From Parabacteroides distasonis ATCC 8503 (GTDB lineage: Bacteria; Bacteroidota; Bacteroidia; Bacteroidales; Tannerellaceae): DNA of 64,000 nt. Both the position numbers and the translations under genes were made by a program. The notes beneath the pieces were generated by a model, which saw only the letters and a program-made list of their open reading frames with translations, had not been told where the DNA came from and did not search any database. Shown in pieces: positions 7,693 to 17,566 of the stretch (position 1 is its first letter; each line of letters begins with the position of its first letter). The DNA is taken from the NCBI RefSeq assembly GCF_000012845.1, contig NC_009615.1:4404501-4468500 (forward strand), read 5' to 3'.

Positions 7693-9486
7693 TTACATTC
7701 TTTCCGGAACCTCGATGCCTAATAAATCCATACCGGATTTCACGATCTTAGCTACATTGGCGGATAAGACTAAACGGAAGTTCTTCAATTCCGGATTCTC
7801 TTCGCGAAGGATGGAGAAATCGTGATAGAATTGATTGTATTCCTTTACCAGATCATAAATATAGTTGGCGACACAGGCCGGGCTGTATAGCTTACCTGCC
7901 TCTTTCACGATCTCCGCATAATCGGCGATCATTTGGATCAGGTTCTCTTCTTTCTCGGAAATGGCGAAAGTAAGCGGTAACTGCTCCGGTAATACGATGC
8001 CCTGTTCCGCCGCTTTGCGCAATACGGAACGGATACGGGCGTAGGTATATTGGATGAATGGTCCCGTATTCCCATTGAAGTCGATAGACTCTTTCGGGTT
8101 GAACGTCATATTCTTGCGAGGGTCTACCTTTAATATGAAATATTTCAAGGAGCCAAGACCTACGATTCGGGCGATATTCTCAGCCTCTTCCGGAGTCATC
8201 TCGTCCAATTTCCCTAATTCTTGGGAAATCTCACGTGCGGTACTGATCATCTCGGCCATCAAATCATCGGCATCTACGACCGTTCCCTCACGGCTCTTCA
8301 TCTTACCTTCCGGTAGCTCTACCATTCCGTAGGAGAAGTGGACCAATCCTTTGCCGAACTCGAAGCCTAACTTATCCAATAAGATCGATAATACTTGGAA
8401 GTGATAATTCTGCTCGTTCCCTACCACATAGATCATCTTATTGATCGGGTAATCGTCGAAGCGCAGCTTGGCGGTACCGATATCCTGCGTCATATAGACG
8501 GAAGTTCCATCCGCACGAAGCAATAATTTTTCATCCAGCCCGTCTTTCGTCAAATCAGCCCATACGGAGCCGTCTTCACGGCGATAGAAAATCCCTTTCT
8601 CTAGGCCTTCCATCACCTTGCCTTTTCCTTCCAGATACGTTTGAGACTCGTAATAAATCTTATCGAAATCTACGCCCATCATCTTATAAGTCTCGTTGAA
8701 CCCGGCGTATACCCAATTATTCATCATTTCCCAAAGCGCACGCACCTCTTTGTCTCCGGCTTCCCATTTACGAAGCATCTCACGGGCTTCCGCCATCAAG
8801 GTGGATTGAGCCTCGGCTTCTTCCTTGGTAAGGCCTTTCGCTTCTAACGCATGGGTCTCCTCTTTTAATTTGTTGCTGAATAATACGTAAAAGTCACCGA
8901 TCAGATGGTCGCCCTTTTTTCCGGTAGACTCTGGGGTAGCTCCATTTCCCCATTTCTGCCAAGCCAACATGGATTTACAGATATGGATACCACGATCGTT
9001 TACGATATTCGTCTTTACGATCTGGTTACCGTTCGCTTTTATGATCTTCGATAAGCTGTATCCTAATAAGTTATTACGGACATGGCCCAAGTGAAGCGGC
9101 TTATTTGTATTGGGAGAGGAATATTCGATCATAACCAAAGGTGACTGCTCGGTAACCGGAATGATACCGTAAGCGGGCTGCTCATTGATCGAGTTCAGTA
9201 AATCGATCCAGCAAGAGCAAGCGACCGTCAGGTTAAGGAATCCTTTGATTACATTGAATTCAGCTACCGCTGGCTCGTTTCTCAACAAGTACTCACCGAT
9301 TTCCTGAGCGGTCTGCTCCGGAGATTTCTTCGACATGCGAAGGAATGGGAATACGACTAGGGTCAAGTGCCCCTTGAATTCTTTTTTCGTTTTTTGTAAC
9401 TGCACTTGGCTAGCGGTGACATCCGCTCCGTACAGCTCTTTGATGCCGGCTATGATAGCCCCGGTAATCTGTTGTTCGATAACCAT
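7693..9486 (-). CDS. argS: Arginyl-tRNA synthetase
   Basis: 597 residues, normal length for a bacterial class I ArgRS. An N-terminal additional domain (1-110) is followed by the catalytic fold with a HIGH-type motif PLHLGHVRNN. The region KMKSREGTVVDADDL corresponds to the KMSK-type loop, and a DALR anticodon-binding domain (YTYARIRSVLRKA) forms the C-terminus. It charges tRNA-Arg in the cytoplasm. The ferritin-like/VIT1 gene follows closely on the same strand. Confidence 0.97.
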   Translation of the reverse strand: MVIEQQITGAIIAGIKELYGADVTASQVQLQKTKKEFKGHLTLVVFPFLRMSKKSPEQTAQEIGEYLLRNEPAVAEFNVIKGFLNLTVACSCWIDLLNSINEQPAYGIIPVTEQSPLVMIEYSSPNTNKPLHLGHVRNNLLGYSLSKIIKANGNQIVKTNIVNDRGIHICKSMLAWQKWGNGATPESTGKKGDHLIGDFYVLFSNKLKEETHALEAKGLTKEEAEAQSTLMAEAREMLRKWEAGDKEVRALWEMMNNWVYAGFNETYKMMGVDFDKIYYESQTYLEGKGKVMEGLEKGIFYRREDGSVWADLTKDGLDEKLLLRADGTSVYMTQDIGTAKLRFDDYPINKMIYVVGNEQNYHFQVLSILLDKLGFEFGKGLVHFSYGMVELPEGKMKSREGTVVDADDLMAEMISTAREISQELGKLDEMTPEEAENIARIVGLGSLKYFILKVDPRKNMTFNPKESIDFNGNTGPFIQYTYARIRSVLRKAAEQGIVLPEQLPLTFAISEKEENLIQMIADYAEIVKEAGKLYSPACVANYIYDLVKEYNQFYHDFSILREENPELKNFRLVLSANVAKIVKSGMDLLGIEVPERM

Positions 9487-9532
9487 ATTCGTCTAACTAT
9501 AATTCGGATTTTATTTGTACGCGAAGGTACAC

Positions 9533-9563
9533 AAAAAAAGGATACAATTTGCATCGTATCCTT
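9533..9563 (-). terminator. Rho-independent terminator of the HU gene
   Basis: On the minus strand the stem AAGGATAC / GTATCCTT with a 10-base loop is followed by a run of seven T. It lies 26 bp after the HU stop and before argS. Confidence 0.8.
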
Positions 9564-9588
9564 CTTCTATAGAGAATAATGGTGTTTC

Positions 9589-9861
9589 TTATTTGATTAG
9601 CTCGTTCAATTCAGCACCAGCCTTGAACTTCACGGCCTTGCGAGCTGCGATTTCAATGGTTTCTTTAGTTTTCGGGTTAACACCTTTACGAGCGGCCTTC
9701 TCTGACACAGAGAATGAACCGAAGCCAAGTAGAGCGACTTTACCGCCTTCTTTTAATTCGTTAGAAACTGTGTCAACAAAAGCTTCTACTGCCTTTTTAG
9801 CATCCACTTTGCTGAGACCTGATTTTTCAGCGACTGCACTAATAAATTCTGATTTGTTCAT
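9589..9861 (-). CDS. HU-family nucleoid protein
   Basis: 90 residues, the standard HU length. It has the N-terminal helices (MNKSEFISAVAEKSGLSKVDAKKAVEAF), GFGSFSV and the DNA-binding beta-arm with NPKTKETIEIAARKAVKFKAG. It binds and bends DNA as a dimer in the nucleoid. A good promoter lies upstream and a strong terminator follows, so it is monocistronic. Confidence 0.96.
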   Translation of the reverse strand: MNKSEFISAVAEKSGLSKVDAKKAVEAFVDTVSNELKEGGKVALLGFGSFSVSEKAARKGVNPKTKETIEIAARKAVKFKAGAELNELIK

Positions 9862-9887
9862 GATGGTTTGACTGTTAATATATTAAA

Positions 9888-9919
9888 CAAAACTATGATA
9901 ACCGATAGACGGCTCCAAA
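9888..9919 (-). promoter_or_regulatory. Promoter of the HU gene
   Basis: On the minus strand a -33 box TTTG (9916-9919) is separated by 20 bp from a -7 box TAGTTTTG (9888-9895), matching the Bacteroidetes TTTG / TAnnTTTG pattern. The -7 box is 26 bp upstream of the start codon. It is the best-formed promoter I found in the window. Confidence 0.7.
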
Positions 9920-10019
9920 TGTAGTTTTATTTTGAAATATCACAAAAGAAAAACCTACTTTTTTTACCGATTTACATATGTTTTAGTATTATTATGGGCA
10001 AAAACGGCTAAAATATATT

Positions 10020-10027
10020 TACCTTTG
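10020..10027 (+). promoter_or_regulatory. Likely -7 element for the rhomboid operon
   Basis: TACCTTTG fits TAnnTTTG and lies 20 bp before the first rhomboid start. No clear -33 box is seen. Confidence 0.5.
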
Positions 10028-10047
10028 CCGCTAAATTAACGTAGTAT

Positions 10048-10770
10048 ATGATGAATCAGACAAATTCGGGATTCTTGAATAGTATCCCGCCGGTAACGAA
10101 AAATCTTATCATTATAAACTTGCTATTTTGGGTAGCCAGCCTTGCACTGCCGAAAGTCGGCATCGATTTGGTGGATTTATTAGGGCTTCACTTCCCGGGT
10201 GCTACCGACTTCAAGGCTTATCAGATCGTTTCTTATATGTTCATGCACGATACCCATTCGTTTGCGCATGTGTTTTTTAATATGTTCGCCGTTTATATGT
10301 TCGGCCGGGTATTGGAGAACGTATGGGGCCCCAAACGTTTCTTGATTTTTTACTTCGTGACGGGTATAGGCGCCGGTTTGGTACAAGAAGTGGTATGGTT
10401 CTTTAATTTGCGGGATGTGATCTTCGCTAGCCAAGACATGATAAACTTGAATGGAGCCCAGATTATCAGCAAAAGCGAGTTCTTGAATTATTTCGTGACC
10501 ATTGGCGCTTCGGGTGCCGTATTCGGAATCTTGTTGGCATTCGCGATGATCTTCCCGAATGTTCCTTTGTACTTGATGTTCATACCGATCCCGATTAAAG
10601 CCAAATATTTCGTAATATTTTATGGTCTTGCCGAACTATTTATGGGTGTGGCTAGTTTTGGTGGCGATACGGTAGCGCATTTCGCTCATTTGGGGGGTAT
10701 GTTATTCGGTTATTTCCTAATTCGTTATTGGAAAAAGAAAGATGCAGACAATGGACGGTATTTTTACTAA
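10048..10770 (+). CDS. Rhomboid-family intramembrane serine protease
   Basis: 240 residues with about six membrane segments. It has the HVFFNMFAVYMFG helix, the catalytic serine in GASGAVFG, and the partner histidine in HFAHLGGMLFGY. Rhomboids cleave membrane-spanning helices within the bilayer; the substrate is not apparent. The second rhomboid gene overlaps its 3' end by 29 bp, so the two are translated from one transcript. Confidence 0.93.
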   Translation: MMNQTNSGFLNSIPPVTKNLIIINLLFWVASLALPKVGIDLVDLLGLHFPGATDFKAYQIVSYMFMHDTHSFAHVFFNMFAVYMFGRVLENVWGPKRFLIFYFVTGIGAGLVQEVVWFFNLRDVIFASQDMINLNGAQIISKSEFLNYFVTIGASGAVFGILLAFAMIFPNVPLYLMFIPIPIKAKYFVIFYGLAELFMGVASFGGDTVAHFAHLGGMLFGYFLIRYWKKKDADNGRYFY

Positions 10771-11629
10771 TTTGAAGCGTATGTTTCAGTCGGGCAATAT
10801 CCTGTCGAAACTGATATATATAAATGTAGGCTTGTTTATCTTGATACGTTTGGCCAGCGTATTGTTTATGCTCTTTAATGTGCAAGGGGTACCTTTTTTG
10901 CAGTATTTGCAGTTACCGGCTTCTCCGGAACTTTTGCTCTTCCGTCCGTGGACGTTGTTTACTTATATGTTCACTCATTTTGACTTCTTGCATATCTTGT
11001 TCAATATGCTTTGGTTGTATTGGTTCGGGGGATTGTTCTTGAATTTCTTCAATGAGCGGCAGTTGGGAGGCTTGTATATATTGGGAGGTCTTGCGGGTGC
11101 GATATTGTTTGTCCTTGCTTATAATATTTTCCCTTATTTCCAGAACGTGGCTTCTTTTAGCTATTTGATGGGGGCTTCGGCATCTGTTATGGCGATCGTT
11201 TTCGCCGTGTCGTTTTACCGGAAGGATTTGGAGATTAATTTATTCTTGATCGGAAGGATCAAATTAATTTATTTGGCTATCTTTACGCTGGTGATCGATT
11301 TGTTGGCGATGACTTCTGATAATGCGGGAGGACATATCGCCCATATCGGCGGGGCTTTGTTTGGTATGTGGTTCGCTTCCCGTATTCGTAATGGAAAGGA
11401 CTTGACCGCTCCAATGAATCGGTTGATCGACTGGTTCGTGAATTTGGGCAAACGGAAACCGAAGATGCGTGTGACTTATAAACGTAACGAAACGGATTAT
11501 GAGTATAACGCACGCAAACATCAGGAGTCGGTGGATCTAGATACTATACTGGATAAATTGAAACGTTCCGGTTATGAGAGCCTTTCCGCTGAAGAGAAAA
11601 AGCGACTTTTCGACGCCAGTAAGAAATAA
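10742..11629 (+). CDS. Second rhomboid-family protease
   Basis: 295 residues with six hydrophobic segments and a C-terminal cytoplasmic tail of about 70 residues. The serine motif reads GASASVMA (second Ser-flanking Gly replaced by Ala) and the histidine lies in GGHIAHIGGALFGM, so the dyad is present. An alternative start at 10751 (MDGIF) would shorten the overlap with the first rhomboid. The tail resembles the DUF6576-like ends of Bacteroidales rhomboids (LDKLKRSGYESLSAEEKKRLFDAS). It may work with or beside its neighbour. Confidence 0.9.
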   Translation: MQTMDGIFTNLKRMFQSGNILSKLIYINVGLFILIRLASVLFMLFNVQGVPFLQYLQLPASPELLLFRPWTLFTYMFTHFDFLHILFNMLWLYWFGGLFLNFFNERQLGGLYILGGLAGAILFVLAYNIFPYFQNVASFSYLMGASASVMAIVFAVSFYRKDLEINLFLIGRIKLIYLAIFTLVIDLLAMTSDNAGGHIAHIGGALFGMWFASRIRNGKDLTAPMNRLIDWFVNLGKRKPKMRVTYKRNETDYEYNARKHQESVDLDTILDKLKRSGYESLSAEEKKRLFDASKK

Positions 11630-11638
11630 CAGATACTT

Positions 11639-12736
11639 ATGAAAACTCTACGGATTTTTCTTCAATTCTTATTTGTCGTAGCGAATGTGGTGGCTGTCGT
11701 GTTGTTGATAGTCTCGGCTTACTCGGATCGGGTGTCTCCTGAGACGAGTATGACGTTATCTTATCTGGGATTAGCCTTTCCAGTCTTATGTGTAGTCAAT
11801 CTTTGCTTTATTATCTATTGGCTGTTCTTATGGGAATGGAAGTTCTTATTGATCGGCATATTCTCCTTCTTGTTATGTTGGGGTCCCGTGAAACGCTATT
11901 TTCCGTTTCACTCGCATAAGGATGTCCCTCGGGAAGAGGTACTGAAGGTGCTGACTTATAATGTGATGGCTTTTGGGTACAAGAATCATACGAAGATAGC
12001 TCCGAACAAGATTATCCAATATATCGCTAACTCGGACGCAGATATTGTTTGTTTGCAGGAATATGCCACGGCTAAATCAGAGAAGAGCCTTACTGCCTCT
12101 AAGATCTATGATGCGTTGAGCATGTATCCTTATCGTTCCGTATTTTATCAAAGCTCCACGAAATTCCAGAGTTTCGGCATCGCTGTGTTCTCCAAATATC
12201 CGCTGTCGAATTCCCGGATGGTGAAATACGATTCGGATTATAACGGCTCTTCCGTACATGAAGTGAACATCAAGGGAAAGAAGTTGACCTTGATTAATAA
12301 CCATTTGGAATCCTTTAAGCTGACGATGGAGGATCGGACCCGTTATTCATCCCTTATAAAGAGCTTTAGCTCGGATGGGTTGGACGATTTGAAAGGAGCG
12401 TTCGAGCAAAAGCTAGGACCTGCTTTCCGGATTCGGGCTAAGCAAGCGGAAGCGGTATCAAAAGAGATTAAGAACGCGAAAGGAGATTATGTCTTAGTAT
12501 GCGGTGACTTTAATGATACGCCTATTTCTTATGCGCACCGTACGATCCAAGGGGATTTGACGGATGCCTTTGCCGAGTCTGGCCGGGGAATGGGCATTAC
12601 CTATAATCAAAATTTCTTCTGGTTCCGTATCGATAATATCCTGCATTCCCCGAACATGACCTCTATGAATTGTTCCGTGGATAAGGTCGCTTATTCAGAC
12701 CACTACCCGTTATGGTGTTATCTGAAACTTGAATAA
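11639..12736 (+). CDS. Membrane-anchored endonuclease/exonuclease/phosphatase-family protein
   Basis: 365 residues. Three hydrophobic segments (about 5-95) precede an EEP domain with the expected motifs: LTYNVMAFG, IVCLQEYA, NNHLESFK, CGDFNDTP and YSDHYPLW. This fold hydrolyses phosphodiester or phosphomonoester bonds in nucleic acids, lipids or inositol phosphates; the substrate cannot be read from sequence. It starts 9 bp after the second rhomboid and is very probably in the same operon. Confidence 0.88.
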   Translation: MKTLRIFLQFLFVVANVVAVVLLIVSAYSDRVSPETSMTLSYLGLAFPVLCVVNLCFIIYWLFLWEWKFLLIGIFSFLLCWGPVKRYFPFHSHKDVPREEVLKVLTYNVMAFGYKNHTKIAPNKIIQYIANSDADIVCLQEYATAKSEKSLTASKIYDALSMYPYRSVFYQSSTKFQSFGIAVFSKYPLSNSRMVKYDSDYNGSSVHEVNIKGKKLTLINNHLESFKLTMEDRTRYSSLIKSFSSDGLDDLKGAFEQKLGPAFRIRAKQAEAVSKEIKNAKGDYVLVCGDFNDTPISYAHRTIQGDLTDAFAESGRGMGITYNQNFFWFRIDNILHSPNMTSMNCSVDKVAYSDHYPLWCYLKLE

Positions 12737-12746
12737 AAGGGTTTCA

Positions 12747-13301
12747 TCACTCGGATTCTGCGTTCTGCGCAGCGTCAAATACGTCGGCGAACAAGTTCTC
12801 GACAAAGAAGAAGGTAGCGTTACAGAATAGCTTAGGATCTTTGATCAGCGCTATCGTATTGCTATCCCCATTATTGGCGATTACATCTTCCGCTTTATAG
12901 GTCTTGTACTTTTTATCGTTTAGCGGATCATATTGATATACGATATCGCTCGCCTCGATCGTGTACCGGTTGTCGAAGCAGGTGATACGCATTTTATATT
13001 TAATGATAGTCTTGTCTGTATCATTCAACAATAATTCAACCTTAGAGCTTACGAAGATGGTCCCTTTGTTCTTGTTCGAGTTTACGTTGGATAAGAAGAC
13101 ATCTTTTCCATAAGATTTCTTAGCCCATGCGTTAATAGCGTTGAATATTTCTAGTTTAGAGGTATTCTCGATCTCTACATCATCGCTATAGCATACCTTC
13201 CCGTTTTTCATGGGGGCGCATTCGTCTACCTCGCCTTTATGCCCCTGCGCCATGACTAGCACAGGGAACATCATATATATTAATAATAGAATCTTTTTCA
13301 T
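12747..13301 (-). CDS. Exported DUF4468-like protein (downstream paralogue)
   Basis: 184 residues from the ATG at 13301 (MKKILLLIYMMFPVLVMAQ), which gives a proper signal peptide; an upstream reading to 13334 would bury it. The domain pattern (NGKVCYSDDVEIENTSKLEIFNAINAWA...IKYKMRITCFDNRYTIEASDIVYQYDP) matches the DUF4468 family of TBP-like fold found in Bacteroidetes periplasmic proteins. It follows its paralogue by 20 bp. Function is unknown. Confidence 0.75.
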   Translation of the reverse strand: MKKILLLIYMMFPVLVMAQGHKGEVDECAPMKNGKVCYSDDVEIENTSKLEIFNAINAWAKKSYGKDVFLSNVNSNKNKGTIFVSSKVELLLNDTDKTIIKYKMRITCFDNRYTIEASDIVYQYDPLNDKKYKTYKAEDVIANNGDSNTIALIKDPKLFCNATFFFVENLFADVFDAAQNAESE

Positions 13302-13321
13302 AAATGCAACTCTCTTTTTCG

Positions 13322-14296
13322 TTATTTGATCCATACATTCGTAATCTCGCCGATTAACATCGTTTGCTGTCCTTCGGAGGTCTCGCCTTGTTTACGGCAC
13401 TCGATAATAATCCATGGCGCATCGGCAGATGTGCCGGGCTTGGAGAAGGATAATCGATATACATCGTTATTGCCAATCGCTTTATAAGCAGGACTATCTT
13501 TGGATATGGAGATTGTACTGATCGTTTTACCGAACATATTGCCTATGCCTTTCCATTCAACGTTTGCGTCGGTCGTATTTCCTTTTACGGCTTTGATTTG
13601 TAAAGCGTTGTCCGGTAACATTTGGAGGATCGTGCTAGGTATTTTGTCAGCTTGGAACGCTACGAAACCTTCCATCGGTGCCACAGCTCGTGTTTCCCGT
13701 TGCGGAGCGGATACTGGTTCTATCGGTGCGGTTGTCAGCAACTGTGCGCCTAATGTGTTGGTTGCGCTATCGAACGTCTTGTCCGCGAAGTCAATCGTGG
13801 CCTTACGGAACTTACCGCTGATACGGTTCAATTTCGTCTTGCTCTTATTCAAGGCATACTCGTCCGTGATCCATTCCTCGGCTAGGTATTTCTCCGGCTC
13901 GTTCTGGTAAGACACGTTATATTCATATCGGATGCCCGCAAGTTGCAGGGTACAAGCATGTTCCTTACATTCAATGATAATACGGTATTTCATCATCGCC
14001 CGATCGAGGGATAAGGCTGTGCTGGAGAATACTATATATTCTTCTCCGATAATGGCGATCTCGCCTTTTGCCTCATTTTGATAAGCTACTCTACTTTCCT
14101 TTGTGTTAAAATTTTCTTGTCCCCATTTTAATAGTTGTTGGTAGATTTGTGCCTTGCTTAAAGAGGGGGCATTAATCTCTCGGGTAAAAACGACTTTACC
14201 GTCTGCAACCGGAACGGCCCCTGCCAGATAGTGTTGATCCTCTTGTGCGAATAGCAGGGCGGGGATAAATAACAGAGCGAATAATAACTGTTTCAT
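13322..14296 (-). CDS. Exported DUF4468-like protein, two-domain
   Basis: 324 residues with a signal peptide (MKQLLFALLFIPALLFAQ). Residues about 25-170 are DUF4468-like and align with the downstream protein (DGKVVFTREINAPSLSKAQIYQQLLKWG, MMKYRIIIECKEHACTLQLAGIRYEY). A Pro/Thr-rich linker leads to a second small domain (210-324) with no visible counterpart next door. First gene of a two-gene unit. Function unknown; probably periplasmic. Confidence 0.75.
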   Translation of the reverse strand: MKQLLFALLFIPALLFAQEDQHYLAGAVPVADGKVVFTREINAPSLSKAQIYQQLLKWGQENFNTKESRVAYQNEAKGEIAIIGEEYIVFSSTALSLDRAMMKYRIIIECKEHACTLQLAGIRYEYNVSYQNEPEKYLAEEWITDEYALNKSKTKLNRISGKFRKATIDFADKTFDSATNTLGAQLLTTAPIEPVSAPQRETRAVAPMEGFVAFQADKIPSTILQMLPDNALQIKAVKGNTTDANVEWKGIGNMFGKTISTISISKDSPAYKAIGNNDVYRLSFSKPGTSADAPWIIIECRKQGETSEGQQTMLIGEITNVWIK

Positions 14297-14406
14297 GGTA
14301 TATTTTCCTTATTATTTTAGCCCCAAAGATATACATTTGCGTTTGAAATAAACTATGAGCGTGACAAATAATTATACTAATTGCTCTTTATCAAAGAAAA
14401 AAAGTC

Positions 14407-14414
14407 TATATTTG
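14407..14414 (+). promoter_or_regulatory. Likely -7 element of secDF
   Basis: TATATTTG matches TAnnTTTG and lies 54 bp upstream of the secDF start. Confidence 0.5.
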
Positions 14415-14468
14415 CACCCTGTGAAAAAACGAATATAAATAATGTAATAACATAAACCTAAGATTCAG

Positions 14469-17468
14469 ATGCAAAACAAAGGATTTGTAAAGGTCTTCGC
14501 GGTGTTACTTACGCTTGTCTGTTTGTTCTATTTGTCGTTCTCGTTCGTGACGCAACATTACAACAGTAAAGCCGCTGAGTATGCGGGTGGAGATCCTGCG
14601 AAAGAGAGTGCTTATTTAGACTCACTATCTACTCAGAAGGTATGGTTAGGCTATACGCTTAAGCAATGCCGTGAAATGGAAATTAGTTTAGGTCTTGACT
14701 TAAAGGGCGGTATGAACGTTGTCCTTGAGTTGAACGTGGCGGATGTAATCCGTTCGTTGTCTAACAACAACCAAGACGAGAATTTCAACAAGGCGTTGGA
14801 TTTAGCTTACGCGCATCAAGCGACTAGCCAAAAAGATTTCATCGACCTTTTCGCTGAGGAGTATAAGAAGTTGGATAGCGGCGCACGTCTTTCCGCTATT
14901 TTCAGTACATTCGAGTTAAAAGATAAAATCACGCCCCAGAGCTCTGACGCTCAGGTTGTTTCTGTTTTGAAACAAGAGTTGCAGAGTGCGATTGATAACT
15001 CATTCAACGTATTGCGTACTCGTATCGACCGTTTCGGTGTGGTTTCTCCGAACATCCAACGTTTGGAGACAGCGGGTCGTATCTTGGTTGAGTTGCCGGG
15101 TGTGAAAGAACCGGAACGTGTTCGTAAGTTGCTTCAAGGTAGCGCTAACTTGGAATTCTGGGAAACTTATAAGTTGCCGGAAATCTATCAACAATTGGTT
15201 GCCGCTGATAATGTATTGGCTACTATCCTAAGTAAGGAGACTTCCGCTGATTCTGTAGCTACCGATAATGTTGAGAAAATCGCTGATGCCGCTGATGCGA
15301 ATGTAAGTGAGGCCGATTCTTTGTTGGCTGAGCTTGGTCAAGATAAAAAAGATACGGAAGCTAATCAAAGCATGGAAGAGTTCGCTAAGCAACATCCATT
15401 ATTTGCTTTATTGCAGATTAGCCAGTACAACGGTCAGTTGTCTCCGGGTTCGACGGTAGGTATCGCTCAAGCAAAAGATATGGAGAAGATCAGCGAATAC
15501 CTGAACATGAAACAAGTGAAAGAGGTATTGCCTCGTAACTTGGCTTTAAAATGGGGTGTAAAGGCGATCGATGATAAAGAGCAGTTCTTTGAGTTATATG
15601 CCTTGAAGGTAACGAACCGTGACGGAAGTCCCGCTTTAGGTGGTGACGTAGTAACAGATGCTAACGCTGACTTTATGCAACAAGCCGGTCGTTCAGAGCA
15701 AATGGTTAACATGGTTATGAATGCCGAAGGCTCTAAGGCTTGGGCTCGTTTGACGAAAGAGAATATCGGTCGCCAGATCGCTATCGTTTTGGATGAGATG
15801 GTTTATTCCGCTCCGAACGTAAACGATGAGATCACGGGAGGTCGTTCACAAATCACCGGTCACTTTACACCGGAAGAGGCGAAGGACTTAGCGAACGTAT
15901 TGAAATCGGGTAAGATGGCTGCTTCCGTACATATCGTTCAAGAAGACGTCGTTGGTCCGTCTTTGGGACAAGAGGCTATCAATGCCGGTGTGATTTCTTT
16001 CGTTTTGGCATTGGTGCTGTTGATGGTTTATATGTGCGCATTCTACGGATTGGTACCGGGATTGATCGCCGATGGTGCTTTGGTATTGAACATTTTCTTC
16101 ACGATGGGTATCCTTGCTTCTTTCCAAGCGGTTCTTACCTTGCCGGGTATTGCCGGTATGGTGTTGACGCTAGGTATGGCAGTCGATGCTAACGTATTGA
16201 TATATGAGCGTACGAAAGAGGAACTTCGTGCCGGTAAGTCTTTAGGAAAGGCTATCGCCGACGGTTACAGCAATGCGTTCTCCGCTATCTTCGACTCAAA
16301 CTTGACATCTATCATTACCGGTATCGTATTGTTCTATTTCGGTACGGGTCCTATCCGTGGTTTCGCTACGACGATGATCATCGGTTTGTTCGCTTCATTC
16401 CTTACAGCCGTGTTCTTGACTCGTATCGTTTATGAGGCATTGTTAGCGAAAGATAAATTGAAGAACGTGACATTCACGACTTCTCTGACGAAAGACTTGC
16501 TGACAAACCCGAAGATCAATTTCTTGGGTGCTCGCAAGGTCGGTTATTTGATTCCGGCCGCTATTATCGTATTGGGTGCTATTTCCATGATGACGATCGG
16601 TTTGAATAACGGTATCGATTTCACGGGTGGACGTAACTACGTGATTCGTTTTAATCAAGAGGTGAAGACTGACGATGTTCGTAATATGCTGGACGCTCAG
16701 TTAGACGGTTCTGTTAGTGTTATCCAGATCGGTACAGCGGATCAAGTACGTGTGTCTACCAACTATAAGATCAATGATAACGATCCTACGGTAGATCAAG
16801 AGATCGAGAATAAATTGTTTGAGGGCGTGAAATCCTTACTTCCGGAAGGAACTACATTAGATGAGTTCACGACTACTTTCATACAGAGTTCGCAGAAGGT
16901 GGGTCCTAGCATGGCAGACGATATCAAGAATAGCGCTATCTTAGCGGTAATTTTCGCCATGATCTGTATGGCCGCTTATATCCTGCTTCGTTTCCGTGAT
17001 GTGTCATTCTCTGTTGGTGCGTTCGCCTCTGTTGCTACGACTACATTGTGTATCATTTCTTTCTATACCTTGTTATGGAAGGTTCTTCCGTTCTCAATGG
17101 AGGTAGACCAGACGTTTATCGCAGCTATCTTGACGATTATCGGTTACTCTATCAATGATACCGTGGTTGTATTCGACCGTATCCGTGAGACAATCGCTTT
17201 GTATCCGAAGCGTGATCGTTATCAAGTGATCAATGATGCGTTGAACTCTACCTTGTGTCGTACATTTAATACATCATTGACTACGTTGGTGGTTGTATTG
17301 TGTATCTTCATCTTGGGCGGTAGCACGATCCGAAGCTTTACGTTCGCTATCTTATTAGGTATCATTATCGGTACATACTCTACTTTGTTCGTCGCTACTC
17401 CGATCGCTTACGAGTTGCAGAAGAAGAAGATCAATAAGAAAGCTGCTGCTGAGAAAGCCGGAAAATAA
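14469..17468 (+). CDS. secDF: Protein translocase SecDF (fused)
   Basis: 999 residues joining SecD and SecF, the usual Bacteroidetes arrangement. The SecD half has an N-terminal span, a large periplasmic region with GLDLKGGMNVVLE and FGVVSPNIQRL-type motifs, and six C-terminal spans including GMAVDANVLIYERTKEEL. The SecF half from about residue 690 has GIDFTGGRNYVIRF and GYSINDTVVVFDRIRE. An Ala/Asp-rich insert at about 255-300 is low-complexity. SecDF uses the proton gradient to help pull secreted proteins out of SecYEG. It is flanked by its own promoter and terminator. Confidence 0.97.
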   Translation: MQNKGFVKVFAVLLTLVCLFYLSFSFVTQHYNSKAAEYAGGDPAKESAYLDSLSTQKVWLGYTLKQCREMEISLGLDLKGGMNVVLELNVADVIRSLSNNNQDENFNKALDLAYAHQATSQKDFIDLFAEEYKKLDSGARLSAIFSTFELKDKITPQSSDAQVVSVLKQELQSAIDNSFNVLRTRIDRFGVVSPNIQRLETAGRILVELPGVKEPERVRKLLQGSANLEFWETYKLPEIYQQLVAADNVLATILSKETSADSVATDNVEKIADAADANVSEADSLLAELGQDKKDTEANQSMEEFAKQHPLFALLQISQYNGQLSPGSTVGIAQAKDMEKISEYLNMKQVKEVLPRNLALKWGVKAIDDKEQFFELYALKVTNRDGSPALGGDVVTDANADFMQQAGRSEQMVNMVMNAEGSKAWARLTKENIGRQIAIVLDEMVYSAPNVNDEITGGRSQITGHFTPEEAKDLANVLKSGKMAASVHIVQEDVVGPSLGQEAINAGVISFVLALVLLMVYMCAFYGLVPGLIADGALVLNIFFTMGILASFQAVLTLPGIAGMVLTLGMAVDANVLIYERTKEELRAGKSLGKAIADGYSNAFSAIFDSNLTSIITGIVLFYFGTGPIRGFATTMIIGLFASFLTAVFLTRIVYEALLAKDKLKNVTFTTSLTKDLLTNPKINFLGARKVGYLIPAAIIVLGAISMMTIGLNNGIDFTGGRNYVIRFNQEVKTDDVRNMLDAQLDGSVSVIQIGTADQVRVSTNYKINDNDPTVDQEIENKLFEGVKSLLPEGTTLDEFTTTFIQSSQKVGPSMADDIKNSAILAVIFAMICMAAYILLRFRDVSFSVGAFASVATTTLCIISFYTLLWKVLPFSMEVDQTFIAAILTIIGYSINDTVVVFDRIRETIALYPKRDRYQVINDALNSTLCRTFNTSLTTLVVVLCIFILGGSTIRSFTFAILLGIIIGTYSTLFVATPIAYELQKKKINKKAAAEKAGK

Positions 17469-17494
17469 TATATTTCTTTAAGGATTTTATGAAG

Positions 17495-17538
17495 ATCCTC
17501 TATCTTTCCTGTGTAAACGGAGAGATAGAGGATTTTTT
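17495..17538 (+). terminator. Rho-independent terminator after secDF
   Basis: Stem ATCCTCTATCTTTCC pairs with GGAGAGATAGAGGAT (one mismatch/wobble), loop of about 8 bases, then six T. It separates secDF from the capsule recombinase. Confidence 0.85.
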
Positions 17539-17566
17539 TATGTATTAATTCTTAAGGAGATAAAGT

